In this document: positions 1-8,481 of the stretch, one piece after another | Layout of the letters: each line of letters begins with the position of its first letter | Position numbering within the stretch: the stretch's first letter is position 1 | From: Salinicoccus sediminis | Lineage (GTDB): Bacteria; Bacillota; Bacilli; Staphylococcales; Salinicoccaceae | Assembly (NCBI RefSeq): GCF_000986795.1 | Contig: NZ_LAYZ01000025.1 | Coordinates: 165,013-229,012 of the forward strand | Reading direction: 5' to 3' | DNA: 64,000 nt | Position numbers and translations under genes: made by a program | The notes under the pieces: generated by a model | Told to the model about the DNA's origin: nothing | The model's database searches: none | What the model saw: only the letters and a program-made list of their open reading frames with translations

Positions 1-34
1 TCGAGGCACCGGTTATCCAGATTACCTTTTTCAT
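1..34 (-). CDS. Short-chain dehydrogenase/reductase, N-terminal fragment
   Basis: Only the first eleven codons lie in the window. They read MKKVIWITGAS, the beginning of a Rossmann fold with the start of the TGxxxGxG cofactor loop typical of short-chain dehydrogenases. A good ribosome binding site (GGGGAGGAG) lies eight bases before the ATG. The gene runs off the left edge, so substrate and length are unknown. It follows the AI-2E family gene on the same strand but is separated from it by a hairpin terminator. The family call rests on the motif alone. Confidence 0.6.
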   Translation of the reverse strand, partial: MKKVIWITGAS

Positions 35-62
35 TTTCAGTTCTCCTCCCCTTAAAAATTAA

Positions 63-89
63 AACGTCCTCTTTAAACAAAAGGACGTT
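63..89 (-). terminator. Intrinsic terminator of the AI-2E family gene
   Basis: Perfect 8-bp inverted repeat (AACGTCCT / AGGACGTT) with an 11-base loop, followed on the minus strand by a T-rich run. It sits just after the stop codon at 99. Confidence 0.75.
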
Positions 90-98
90 CGCCAATAA

Positions 99-1184
99 TC
101 ATGCTCTGCCGGACAATGTTTTGTAAATACTTCTTCTGTAACGCCATAAGTTCTTTACCCCCGCTTTCGCTTTGACTACTGCGTAAAAAGGTATGGCAGT
201 GAGCATTCCTGCAAAGCCTGCGATATTGCCTGCCGCCAGCACTATTGTAATGATGGTCAGAGGATGCAGATGGAGCTTCTGTCCCATAACGTTGGGCGTT
301 ACTATATTGCCGTCTATCTGCTGCGCCACCAAAGTCACTGCCGCCACCCATACCCCCAGCAAAGGATCCTGGATAAGACCCATGATAAGTGCCGGAGCAA
401 ATGCAATCCACGGACCGACAAACGGTATGATGTTCATGAACAAAGCAAATAACGCGAGCAGTATGGCGTAATCCAGACCAATGAGAACATATCCCGTATA
501 AAGCATTACAGCAAGGATGATGCTTACCAGGACTTGTCCCTGTATGAATGCCTTCAGTGTAAAATCTATATCAGACAGAAGCTCATTCAGGAATTGTCTG
601 ACCGTCCCGCGGAACGGGGACACCACTGCAGGTATGAATTTTTCATGATCCTTCAGCATGAAGAACAAAAAGAAGGGCACGAGGATAAGCATCACCAGCA
701 CCCCTGCCGTGTTGGCCAGGAATGTAATGATTTTTGCCGACAGACCCTGCATTATTTCATTTGCCTGACCGACTACCTTATCCACCTGTTCCCTGACATC
801 AAACGGCAGACGTTCTCTCTGTGACATCAGAAATTCGAAAAGTTCTTCGAATTCATTCAGCAGATAAGGAGTCCTCTCCATCAAATGCTCGGCTTCGCTG
901 ACAATCATCGGCACAATGATCGAACCGAGTCCTGAGAGAACCAGCACAACCAGTATGAAAATCATGATCGTGCTTAACAGACGTCCTGCTTTATGGTGCT
1001 CGAGGAACCTCTGGACCGGCTCGGTTATATAATACAGCAGACCTCCCAGAAGCAACGGATAAAATACCGTCATCAGTGTTATATATACCGGTTCGAATAT
1101 CACCTGGACCTGTATCGTCAGAGCGACGATTACCAGTGTGATGATTATTGCTATTCCCGTCTGAAACCAGTTCTTCTGCATCAT
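99..1184 (-). CDS. AI-2E family transporter (YtvI/PerM-type permease)
   Basis: A 361-residue integral membrane protein of the AI-2E transporter superfamily. Hydrophobic helices occur at about residues 7-25, 35-52 and 65-90. A charged amphipathic stretch follows at 95-150, then a cluster of helices between 155 and 345. The segment with FVGPWIAF and the downstream NIVTPNVMG stretch are typical of this family. Members have been linked to autoinducer-2 export or to Na+/H+ antiport in different bacteria, so the substrate here is open. It starts 47 bases after the MerR-like gene on the same strand, which suggests one transcript, and ends in a hairpin. Confidence 0.85.
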   Translation of the reverse strand: MMQKNWFQTGIAIIITLVIVALTIQVQVIFEPVYITLMTVFYPLLLGGLLYYITEPVQRFLEHHKAGRLLSTIMIFILVVLVLSGLGSIIVPMIVSEAEHLMERTPYLLNEFEELFEFLMSQRERLPFDVREQVDKVVGQANEIMQGLSAKIITFLANTAGVLVMLILVPFFLFFMLKDHEKFIPAVVSPFRGTVRQFLNELLSDIDFTLKAFIQGQVLVSIILAVMLYTGYVLIGLDYAILLALFALFMNIIPFVGPWIAFAPALIMGLIQDPLLGVWVAAVTLVAQQIDGNIVTPNVMGQKLHLHPLTIITIVLAAGNIAGFAGMLTAIPFYAVVKAKAGVKNLWRYRRSIYKTLSGRA

Positions 1185-1231
1185 ATAGTCTGCTTCCTTT
1201 ATCGATATTGCAGTCCGATTCCATTCGTCTG

Positions 1232-2020
1232 CTATTTCTTGAAGATGCTGAATAACTTACTGAAGTATCCCCCTTTTTCCTCCTCTTTTCCGGCATCTGT
1301 ATCTTCTTCACGATCGTTTTGTTCCCTGTCCTGCCCTTCATCGTTGCCATAACTGCTCATATCAATATTGGAAGCCTTGGAATCTGCAGCCGTCTCCGGT
1401 TCTTCAGCCGGAATATCTTCTCTGACAATCTCTTCCTGCGGGATCTCCTCAGCTTCCTTCTGTACAGAACTTTTTTCATCCGCCACTTCTTCCATGGACT
1501 GGCCTTCATCCAGTTCTGCTGAAACCTCTGCGTCCTCCCAGTCCGGGGACTGCTCTCCATCAGAACTGCTGCGATATTCAAGAGACAAAGGCTCATTATA
1601 TTTACTGTAGGCTTCGAGCCTTTCAACAAGATGATTTACATTATGTTTCAGTTCACGGTTTTCCTGCTGCATTGTTTCGAGTTTGTCCATCACAGCACCG
1701 ATCATTCTGTTTATATCGTTATTAGTAACGCTCGCAGGCGCATTTTCCCCTTTCTCATAAACAATATGCGGTACTTTCTCAATGATTTCATCGGCTGCTG
1801 TCTCCAGTGTATAGCCGGGCTGTTTTGCAAGCTTTATGAATTCTTTCAGCACAGCGATATCTTCCTGTGAAAAAAGGCGTCTGTTATGTTCATCTTTTGC
1901 GACTTCATATTTTCTCTCTTCGAGCATTCTTACATATTTACGAACATTCTGATCGGAAAGTTCCACCATATCTTTTACTTGAGCTGTTGTGTAATATACT
2001 GCGTGATTAGTTTCTCTCAT
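1232..2020 (-). CDS. MerR-like DNA-binding protein with coiled coil and acidic tail
   Basis: The 262-residue product begins with a MerR-type winged helix (about residues 8-75, YTTAQVKDMVELSDQNVRKY). A probable coiled coil follows at about 100-140 (METMQQENREL-like heptads). After that comes a very acidic, low-complexity region and a short basic, hydrophobic C-terminus (FSKLFSIFKK). I chose the ATG at 2020 because GGGAGA lies nine bases upstream and the MerR domain starts there; the frame is open further upstream. The layout of DNA-binding head, coiled coil and tail resembles RacA-like chromosome-anchoring proteins more than metal-sensing MerR regulators, but the function is not known. It probably shares a transcript with the AI-2E family gene. 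Confidence 0.65.
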   Translation of the reverse strand: MRETNHAVYYTTAQVKDMVELSDQNVRKYVRMLEERKYEVAKDEHNRRLFSQEDIAVLKEFIKLAKQPGYTLETAADEIIEKVPHIVYEKGENAPASVTNNDINRMIGAVMDKLETMQQENRELKHNVNHLVERLEAYSKYNEPLSLEYRSSSDGEQSPDWEDAEVSAELDEGQSMEEVADEKSSVQKEAEEIPQEEIVREDIPAEEPETAADSKASNIDMSSYGNDEGQDREQNDREEDTDAGKEEEKGGYFSKLFSIFKK

Positions 2021-2349
2021 ATGTAACCAGTCTCCCATTATTTTATCGTTATTTAATATTATAACTTTTATAAGCAGTCTTTTCCACCTTTTGTTCAAAT
2101 CATAATATAACTTAGTTTATAATGATGTTATTATGATGGTGCGACCGGCGTTACTTATTTCGATTCAAAGGCTTTATAAAGGCTTTTAAGGACGATATAA
2201 AAGGTTTTAAAAAATATTTTTCAGTTGTTTTTGTAATGTTTGTTAAGCATTGGATATGTTGCCGAAAAAAATGATTTTTGCCGTTTTCATTGTGCGCACG
2301 GCATTATATTCTTTCGTTTCGGATAATTTGAATTTATCAGATAATACCA
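2021..2349. other. AT-rich intergenic region between merR-like gene and T-box operon
   Basis: About 330 bases without a convincing gene. They hold the upstream region of the minus-strand MerR-like gene and a patch near 2168-2210 where AAGGCTTT/AAGGTTTT-like words recur. A 60-codon open frame at 2250-2432 has no ribosome binding site and runs into the promoter and T-box leader, so it is not called. Confidence 0.5.
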
Positions 2350-2378
2350 TTGACTTTATCTATTTTAATTTGTATATT
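2350..2378 (+). promoter_or_regulatory. Sigma-A promoter of the metI-metC T-box operon
   Basis: TTGACT, a 17-base spacer and TATATT. Transcription would start near 2385, giving a leader of about 300 bases before metI, the expected length for a T-box RNA. Confidence 0.75.
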
Positions 2379-2435
2379 AATCTAAACTTACAGTTTAAAT
2401 ATAAACTTAAACGGCATAGATGGGATGAGTAGTTG

Positions 2436-2674
2436 CCGGGACAATTCACAGAGAGCTGCCTAAGGCTGAAATGCAGCATTGTCGCGGAAATGAACATGGT
2501 CCCTGAGCTGCAGCTGATTATGCCGCGGGTCCGCCCAATACAGCGGTACAGTACTGATTGATACTGTGTGAGGCTGGAACAGTGATGTTCCAGTGAATAT
2601 GAGGTGGTACCGCGATGGGCTTTCGTCCTCCTGATCCTGTTTGAAAGCAGTAGGGATGTCGAAGGCTTTTTATA
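2436..2674 (+). promoter_or_regulatory. T-box riboswitch, probably methionine-specific
   Basis: The leader contains an AGAGAG box at 2450-2455. A stem follows whose loop carries the GGCTGAAA (GNUG-type) element. The diagnostic T-box GAGGTGGTACCGCG lies at 2601-2614. In the specifier region the context GAAC-ATG-G at 2492-2499 puts an ATG (2496-2498) where the specifier codon is expected, so uncharged tRNA-Met should be sensed. The terminator helix is visible: GCTTTCG (2619-2625) pairs with CGAAGGC (2659-2665) and is followed by TTTTT. Methionine T-boxes control metI-type operons in staphylococci, which agrees with the genes downstream. The codon assignment is by eye without folding. Confidence 0.88.
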
Positions 2675-2691
2675 TAAAGGAGGTTGTGATA

Positions 2692-3783
2692 ATGGAAACG
2701 AAATTGGCACAAATAGGACTTAACACTGACCCCACAGGGGCAACCACCAATCCAATTTACACTGCTACAGCATACGAACACAGAAGTGTCGGGGCATCCA
2801 CAGGCTATGATTATACCAGAACCAGTAATCCGACACGGTCGCATTTCGAGGAGGCGTTTGCAGAACTTGAAAATGGTATTGCTTCATTTGCAACATCCAG
2901 CGGTATGGCCGCGATTCAGCTTGTATGCGGCCTTTTCCGGCCTGGCGATGAGATATTGGTCAGTTTTGACTTATACGGCGGCACTTTCAGGATTTTTGAT
3001 TTTTATGAATCCCAGTACGGCGTGAAATTCAAGTATGTGGATTTTGACGACCTTCCCGCAGTTAAAGGGGAGATTAACGGAAATACAAGGGCATTTTTCA
3101 TCGAGCCCGTAACAAATCCGTCGATGATAGAAGTACCGCTTAAACCATTATATGAACTGGCATACAACCGGGGCATATTAACGATACTGGACAACACTTT
3201 CCTGACGCCGTATTACTATACACCCCTTAGCGATGGGGCGGATATTGTGCTGCATTCTGCTACCAAATATATCGGCGGCCATAACGATGTACTTGCAGGC
3301 GTCGTTACAGTAAAGGATGCGCACCTCGCAGAAACATTTTCAGCACACCACAATATGGCAGGGGCAACATTATCTCCTTTTGACAGTTATCTGCTGTTGA
3401 GGGGACTGAAAACACTTCACCTTCGCATGGAACGTGCAACAGGGAATGCCAAAATTCTTGCAGAGCATTTCACTGCAGATAAAACAGTCGACAAAGTGTT
3501 ATACTCGGGCCGGACAGGTATGCTGAGTCTGCGTCTTAATGAGGCGTACAGCGCGGCCAAGGTGCTTGAAAATATAAAAGTCTGTACGTTTGCAGAAAGT
3601 CTGGGCGGCACAGAAACATTCATCACTTTTCCGTTCACACAGACGCATGCTGATATGCCTGATGAAGAGAAGGGCAGAAGAGGTATTGATGAGCAGCTGC
3701 TGAGGGTTTCAACAGGTGTTGAAGATGTAGAAGATATCAAAGCCGACCTGATACAGGCTATAAATAAATCGAAAAGGGGATAG
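2692..3783 (+). CDS. metI: Cystathionine gamma-synthase / O-acetylhomoserine sulfhydrylase
   Basis: A 363-residue PLP enzyme of the Cys/Met metabolism family. It should join an activated homoserine ester with cysteine (or sulfide) on the way to methionine. The PLP-binding lysine is in SATKYIGGH (Lys192), and YDYTRTSNPT and ATSSGMAAI are family signatures. The start at 2692 has AAAGGAGG eight bases upstream; an earlier in-frame TTG at 2641 lies inside the T-box terminator and is unlikely. It is the first gene after the T-box and is followed two bases later by metC, so the pair covers transsulfuration from homoserine ester to homocysteine. Confidence 0.88.
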   Translation: METKLAQIGLNTDPTGATTNPIYTATAYEHRSVGASTGYDYTRTSNPTRSHFEEAFAELENGIASFATSSGMAAIQLVCGLFRPGDEILVSFDLYGGTFRIFDFYESQYGVKFKYVDFDDLPAVKGEINGNTRAFFIEPVTNPSMIEVPLKPLYELAYNRGILTILDNTFLTPYYYTPLSDGADIVLHSATKYIGGHNDVLAGVVTVKDAHLAETFSAHHNMAGATLSPFDSYLLLRGLKTLHLRMERATGNAKILAEHFTADKTVDKVLYSGRTGMLSLRLNEAYSAAKVLENIKVCTFAESLGGTETFITFPFTQTHADMPDEEKGRRGIDEQLLRVSTGVEDVEDIKADLIQAINKSKRG

Positions 3784-3785
3784 AC

Positions 3786-4913
3786 ATGGATACCTCAATC
3801 GAAACAGACATGATCATCGACAATAAGCGGGGCAGGGAGTATGACACTGCCAACCAGCCGCTTTACTATTCAACCGCATTCATACGCAAGAGCCTTGACG
3901 ACGAAGAAGCCCACCTTTATGTAAGGAACAGCAACCCGAACAGGGAGAAATTGGAAGAAAAACTTGCACGCCTTGAGAATGGAAATCACGGGTTTGCATT
4001 CAATTCGGGAATGTCGGCAATAGCAGCTGCACTGATGACATGTTCCCCGGGAGACCATATCATAATGCCTGCCGATATGTACGGCGGCACTTATGAACTC
4101 AGCAAAACCATATTGAAACGTTATCAGCTCAGCTTTTCAGCAGTGGATCAAACAGTTGCTGACAACGTTACAAACGCCATTACAGAAAATACGAAAGCAA
4201 TATATATCGAAACACCTTCCAATCCGACATTAAAAGTGACGGACATCAGAAAAATCGTTGAAATAGCGGGAAAAAACAACCTGATCACCATAGTGGACAA
4301 TACATTCATGACGCCCCTTGGACAGAACCCGCTCAGCCTCGGTGCTGATATCGTCGTTCACAGCGCCACAAAATTTCTCGGGGGACACAGCGATGTGCTG
4401 GCAGGCGCAGTCATTTTAAATGACGAAAACCTTAAGACGAGTGTCCAGGAAATGCAGGTCGTCATGGGCACGGGACTCGGCACGTATGATTGCTGGACAC
4501 TGGGCCAGCATTTGAAAACACTGGCAATCCGCTGGAAGCAGACCACGGAAAACACGGAAAAGCTTTATCAGTTCTTCGACTCTCATGAAGGTGTCGGCGA
4601 TATCTACTATCCAGGGAGAGACCCACTTCATCTGTCCCAGGCAAGTCATGGAGGAGCTGTAATAAGCTTCCGGATAAAAGACGAGTCGAAGGCGCAGGAA
4701 TTCGTGGATAAACTGAATATACCTCTCGTTTCTGTAAGTCTGGGAGGGGTAGAATCCATATTGTCCCATCCGAGGACCTCCAGTCACCTGGCACTCACTG
4801 AAGATGAAAGACAGGACAGGGGCATTACTCAAGGGTTATTCAGACTTTCAGTTGGCATTGAGAAGTCTGACGATCTCATTGCAGACATAAGACAGGCACT
4901 CGACAGCATATAA
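3786..4913 (+). CDS. metC: Cystathionine beta-lyase
   Basis: A 375-residue PLP enzyme of the same family as its upstream neighbour, with the catalytic lysine in HSATKFLGGH (Lys196) and the signature YVRNSNPNREKLE. Position and family suggest it cleaves cystathionine to homocysteine, ammonia and pyruvate. GGGGATAGAC before the ATG gives a ribosome site inside the metI stop region, so translation is probably coupled. In S. aureus the operon continues with metF and metE; here it stops at a strong terminator after metC. Assignment as lyase rather than a second synthase rests on gene order and family resemblance. Confidence 0.82.
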   Translation: MDTSIETDMIIDNKRGREYDTANQPLYYSTAFIRKSLDDEEAHLYVRNSNPNREKLEEKLARLENGNHGFAFNSGMSAIAAALMTCSPGDHIIMPADMYGGTYELSKTILKRYQLSFSAVDQTVADNVTNAITENTKAIYIETPSNPTLKVTDIRKIVEIAGKNNLITIVDNTFMTPLGQNPLSLGADIVVHSATKFLGGHSDVLAGAVILNDENLKTSVQEMQVVMGTGLGTYDCWTLGQHLKTLAIRWKQTTENTEKLYQFFDSHEGVGDIYYPGRDPLHLSQASHGGAVISFRIKDESKAQEFVDKLNIPLVSVSLGGVESILSHPRTSSHLALTEDERQDRGITQGLFRLSVGIEKSDDLIADIRQALDSI

Positions 4914-4949
4914 AAACGGCATCCGGTCAATTGACCGGATGCCGTTTTT
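4912..4949. terminator. Bidirectional terminator between metC and FMN reductase
   Basis: A perfect 38-base palindrome with a CGGCATCCGGTCAA arm, A-run on the left and T-run on the right. It overlaps the metC stop codon and can serve both convergent genes. Confidence 0.9.
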
Positions 4950-4959
4950 ATTATATGTT

Positions 4960-5497
4960 TCATGGGAAAACTCCTTCAACTCCCATTTTTCCAAGCAGCT
5001 CTTCCACCTGAACTTCTGTACGCTGTACCAGTTCCTCATCCTGTATAGGAAAGGCTGAAGTTTTATCAATCTGGCTGTCCAGATAATACACCCTTCAGTG
5101 TAGTGCCTTTCAGCGTCGAAATCAGCGGTTTAAGTGCATACTCCAGGGCCAGCAGATGGGATATACTGCCTCCCGACATTACCGGGAGCACCGGCTTGTC
5201 CTTCATGATATCCTGCGGAAGGATATCAAACAGACTTTTCAGCACTCCGGAGTAGGCTGCCTTGTACACCGGGGAGCCAACTATGATCCCTTTTGCATTG
5301 CGGATTTTTTCTGAAGTACCGGTTACTTCGGGGCTGTTGAAATTTCCAAACATCAGGTCTTCTCCGGGAATATCCCTCACTGATATATGACCGATGGACA
5401 GACCTTTCTCATTGAGCCTGTCACCAATGTACCCGAGTACTTTCTGAGATCTGGAGTCAACGGACGGGCTGCCTGAAATGATTACAATATCATGCAT
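4960..5497 (-). pseudogene. NADPH-dependent FMN reductase, frameshifted near the C-terminus
   Basis: The N-terminal 143 residues are an SsuE/MsuE-type flavodoxin-fold FMN reductase: IISGSPSVDSRSQKV (FMN phosphate loop) and GSPVYKAAYSGVLK are visible. The start at 5497 has AAAGGAAG upstream. The open frame then stops early at 5066. The -strand sequence continues in another frame with a family-like tail (YYLDSQIDKTSAF, then EVQVEELLGKMG) to a stop at 4960. The total of 538 bases is two short of 180 codons. Loss of one TA from GGTGTATATTATCTG at about 5089-5095 would explain it exactly. The intact enzyme would supply FMNH2 to the adjacent monooxygenase. Whether this is a true mutation or a sequence error cannot be told from here. 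Confidence 0.8.
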
Positions 5498-5527
5498 GAA
5501 ATCTTCCTTTCTGACCAATAATCAGCC

Positions 5528-6865
5528 TTATGCCTTTACATTTCCGGCTTTTTCTTTTGTATAACGGTTTTCCCTGAAGTCAAGTCCCAGATTTTCTCTG
5601 AGCGTCTCTCCGGAATATTCACGTGTATAGCTGCCTTCCTCTTCAAGCAAAGGTATGACATGTGCCAGAAATTCATCATACTGGCTGCCGAATGTCTGGG
5701 GTGTAAACACAAAACCATCTGCCGCTCCATTTTCCACCCATTCAATCATCTTATCTGCCACATGTCGGTAGGTCCCGGAAAAAACATCTTTCGGAGACGC
5801 TGTTTCCAGTGCCACCTCGCGGAGAGTGGAACCATGTTCATGAGCTTTCCTTTTTATATTGTCAGTAGTGGACCGGAAGCTGTTTTTACCGACGTCCCCG
5901 ATATCAGGAAAAGGCTCATCCAGCGGATGTACACTGAAGTCATAATGATCGAAAAATCTTCCCAGCACTTCCAGGGCCTTATCGATGGTAATCAGGTTCT
6001 TTATCTCCTCATGTCTTGCTGCAACGGCTTCTTCGGTTTCACCGATGATCGGGGACAGCGATGGGAGGATCAGCACATCTTCTTTCTTCCGGCTATTTTT
6101 AACAGCCTGGTCTTTGATGTCATCATAGTACTCCTTGTTGGTTTCGAATGAATGCGCATGGGTGAAGACCGCTTCACCGTACTTTGCCGCAAACGCTCTT
6201 CCCGTTTTTGAAGCACCCGCCTGAAAGATCACCGGCTGTCCCTGTCTGGACCGTTGAATGTTCAGCGGTCCTTTGATATTGAAAAAATCCCCTTTGTAGT
6301 CCAGTGTATGAAGTTTTTCCCTATCAAAAAATTCTCCGGTCTCACGATTTCTGACAAAGGCATCATCCTCCCATGAATCCCAGAGCCCCTGGGCGACTTC
6401 TATATATTCGCCTGCCATTTCATACCTGGTCGAATGCTCCGGATGATTCCCTTTGCTGAAGTTTCCGGCACTGCCTTCAAGAGGCGTTGTAACGACGTTC
6501 CATCCCGCACGGCCATGGCTTATCTGATCGATTGTTGCCAGCTGTCTTGAAATATTGTAGGGTTCGCTGTATGTGGTCGATACAGTACCTGCCAGACCGA
6601 TCCGCGAAGTGAGCGGGGCAAGTGCTGACAGAAGTGTCAGAGGTTCGAAACGGTTGAGGAAATGCGGTATGGACTTCTCGTTGATATGGACACCGTCCGC
6701 TATAAACAGAAATTCAAAACCTGCCGCTTCCGCTCTTCTTGTAACATCCAGATAGTGTTCAAAATTTATACTGCCGTCTGTAACGGTATCATCCGCCCGC
6801 CAGGAATAGGGATGTGAACCCGGTCCCTGGACGAGAAGTCCCAGCTTGATCTGCTTTCTGCTCAT
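5528..6865 (-). CDS. FMN-dependent monooxygenase, luciferase family (NtaA/SnaA/YxeK type)
   Basis: A TIM-barrel flavin monooxygenase of about 445 residues in the nitrilotriacetate monooxygenase/DszA/SnaA branch. It has the branch-typical IKLGLLVQGPG start, SRIGLAGTVSTTYSEPYN, and GRAGWNVVTTP. Relatives use FMNH2 and O2 to open C-S or C-N bonds in organosulfur or amine compounds. I prefer the start at 6865, with GGAAGTG eight bases upstream; another ATG at 6883 is possible. It sits in a minus-strand run with a LysR regulator, an amino-acid-type ABC importer and an FMN reductase. This resembles the B. subtilis ytm/yxe sulfur-scavenging loci, so a thioether amino acid derivative is the likely substrate class. 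Confidence 0.82.
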   Translation of the reverse strand: MSRKQIKLGLLVQGPGSHPYSWRADDTVTDGSINFEHYLDVTRRAEAAGFEFLFIADGVHINEKSIPHFLNRFEPLTLLSALAPLTSRIGLAGTVSTTYSEPYNISRQLATIDQISHGRAGWNVVTTPLEGSAGNFSKGNHPEHSTRYEMAGEYIEVAQGLWDSWEDDAFVRNRETGEFFDREKLHTLDYKGDFFNIKGPLNIQRSRQGQPVIFQAGASKTGRAFAAKYGEAVFTHAHSFETNKEYYDDIKDQAVKNSRKKEDVLILPSLSPIIGETEEAVAARHEEIKNLITIDKALEVLGRFFDHYDFSVHPLDEPFPDIGDVGKNSFRSTTDNIKRKAHEHGSTLREVALETASPKDVFSGTYRHVADKMIEWVENGAADGFVFTPQTFGSQYDEFLAHVIPLLEEEGSYTREYSGETLRENLGLDFRENRYTKEKAGNVKA

Positions 6866-6909
6866 GGTTAAACCACTTCCCATTCATAATTTTTCCCTGC
6901 TCTTTAGCG

Positions 6910-7581
6910 CTACGCTTCATAGGGTTTGTTGATTCTTGCTTCATACCATTTCTGAAGCCAGCTGTAGAGTATGGTCATACCCCAATATATGATGCCGACT
7001 GCGAGATACGCTTCAAAAAATTGTAGCGTTGCCGTAGCGAGAAGCTTCCCCTGCGCCAGCAGTTCTGTAACACCGATTGTGAAGGCCAGGGAAGAGTTCT
7101 TTATCAGACCTATGAACATGTTTCCGGTAGCCGGGACTGCATTTCTTACTGCCTGGGGCAGTACAATGCCCCATACCGCCTGGCGATATGTAAGGCCGGT
7201 CGATATTGCCGCTTCGGTCTGTCCTTTATCCACGGATGTGAGTGCCGCCCTGAATATCTCTGCGAGATAGGCTGAAGTATTCAGGCTGAACGCGATGATT
7301 GCGGCATTCACTGCCGAAATTGAATTCAGCCACGGGAAGAGCTGGGGCAGTCCGAAGTAGATCATCAGAAGCTGTACAAGGACAGGCGTACCCCGGAAGA
7401 AAGAGATATACAGTTTTGACAACTGTACGGCCGCAGGGATTTTATTGACAAGGATCAGTGACAGCGCTATACCGACGATAACTGCGATGATCATAGATAC
7501 GATTGCAAGATATAGAGTGATCGGAATATACACCAGCAGCTCAGGTAATATTTCAATCATATATCTGATATCAAAATTCAT
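6910..7581 (-). CDS. Amino acid ABC transporter permease (cystine/polar amino acid type)
   Basis: A 223-residue inner-membrane permease of the His/Glu/Gln/cystine family. It has about five hydrophobic helices, the N-terminal SFFRGTPVLVQL motif, and an EAA loop near residues 130-150 (TEAAISTGLTYRQAVWGIVLPQA) that contacts the ATPase. It follows the ATPase gene by 13 bases and precedes the monooxygenase by 44, so all are probably cotranscribed. With the nearby FMN monooxygenase the cargo is likely a sulfur-containing amino acid or derivative. No binding-protein gene is present in the cluster. Confidence 0.87.
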   Translation of the reverse strand: MNFDIRYMIEILPELLVYIPITLYLAIVSMIIAVIVGIALSLILVNKIPAAVQLSKLYISFFRGTPVLVQLLMIYFGLPQLFPWLNSISAVNAAIIAFSLNTSAYLAEIFRAALTSVDKGQTEAAISTGLTYRQAVWGIVLPQAVRNAVPATGNMFIGLIKNSSLAFTIGVTELLAQGKLLATATLQFFEAYLAVGIIYWGMTILYSWLQKWYEARINKPYEA

Positions 7582-7594
7582 GGGATGCCTCCTT

Positions 7595-8380
7595 TTAAAC
7601 TGTTAACAGCTCCGGTTCATTTTCTTCCTGCGAGCCCACTGTCTGCTGTGTTGTATAATTCTTCAGGAATTTCCTGGTCCGCTCATTCTGAGGGTCGTCG
7701 AATACTTCTCCCGGATGTCCTTCTTCGACGATGTTGCCGTCGGCCATGAATATCACCCTGTCGGCGATTTCCCTGGCAAAATCCATTTCATGTGTCACTA
7801 TGATCATCGTCTTGTCATTTTTGGATATATCCGAAATCACCTTCAGCACTTCGCCCACCCACTCAGGATCAAGCGAGGATGTAGGTTCATCAAACAATAA
7901 TGCATGAGGGTCCACAGCCAGTGCCCTTGCTATGCCAACCCTTTGCTGCTGACCGCCGGATAAAGACACCGGATAATGTTTTGCTTTGTCCAGGATGCCC
8001 ACCTGTCTGAGCAGTCTTTCACCGATTTTCACAGCTTCTTCCGAGCCTGCTTTTTTTGAAGCTGCCAGAGGGTAGGTGATATTATCCAAAGCCGTTTTGT
8101 TTTTGAACAGATTGTAATGCTGGAAGACCATTGCGGTCTCCATTCTCAGTCTGTTGATTGTCGACTTCTTCACTTTTTTTGTCTCAGCCGTGACCCCGCC
8201 TATGCTTATGAGCCCTGCATCAGGTTTCTCCAAATAGTTCAGGCATCTTAGCAGAGTTGACTTCCCCGATCCAGACGGACCGATTATGGCTACCGTTTCT
8301 CCGTCATTCACTTCAAAATTGATATCCTTCAGCACCTCGATATTGTTGAATGCTTTCTTAAGACCCGAGACTTTGATCAC
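7595..8380 (-). CDS. Amino acid ABC transporter ATP-binding protein
   Basis: A 261-residue ATPase with Walker A GPSGSGKST (residues 34-42), Q-loop FQHYN, signature LSGGQQQR, Walker B ALLFDEPTSSLD and switch histidine VTHEM. Its closest architectural class is the GlnQ/TcyC polar amino acid importers. The start is a GTG at 8380 preceded by TTGGAGGGG; the frame is open to 8455 but has no ribosome site there. It is the first gene after a promoter at 8427-8455 and pairs with the permease immediately downstream. Confidence 0.87.
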   Translation of the reverse strand: MIKVSGLKKAFNNIEVLKDINFEVNDGETVAIIGPSGSGKSTLLRCLNYLEKPDAGLISIGGVTAETKKVKKSTINRLRMETAMVFQHYNLFKNKTALDNITYPLAASKKAGSEEAVKIGERLLRQVGILDKAKHYPVSLSGGQQQRVGIARALAVDPHALLFDEPTSSLDPEWVGEVLKVISDISKNDKTMIIVTHEMDFAREIADRVIFMADGNIVEEGHPGEVFDDPQNERTRKFLKNYTTQQTVGSQEENEPELLTV

Positions 8381-8426
8381 AGAACCCCTCCAAATTCCTA
8401 CCCAAAAAGTATGATTAATGATGCCA

Positions 8427-8455
8427 AGTATACCACCCTGCTTGCTGAGGGACAA
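8427..8455 (-). promoter_or_regulatory. Promoter of the ABC transporter/monooxygenase operon
   Basis: On the minus strand: TTGTCC, 17 bases, TATACT. It lies in the 101-base gap between the LysR gene and the ATPase gene, so the importer operon can be transcribed apart from its presumed regulator. Confidence 0.65.
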
Positions 8456-8481
8456 GATGCCGTATTATAGTTTTTTCATTT

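Noticed and set aside
4912..4949. Perfect palindrome as attachment site or operator
   Set aside because: Position between convergent stop codons and flanking A/T runs identify a bidirectional terminator.
4848..5069. A separate small gene downstream of the FMN reductase
   Set aside because: The family-like C-terminal tail lies in the other frame ending at 4960 and completes the reductase. The open frame to 4848 is in a different phase and crosses the terminator.
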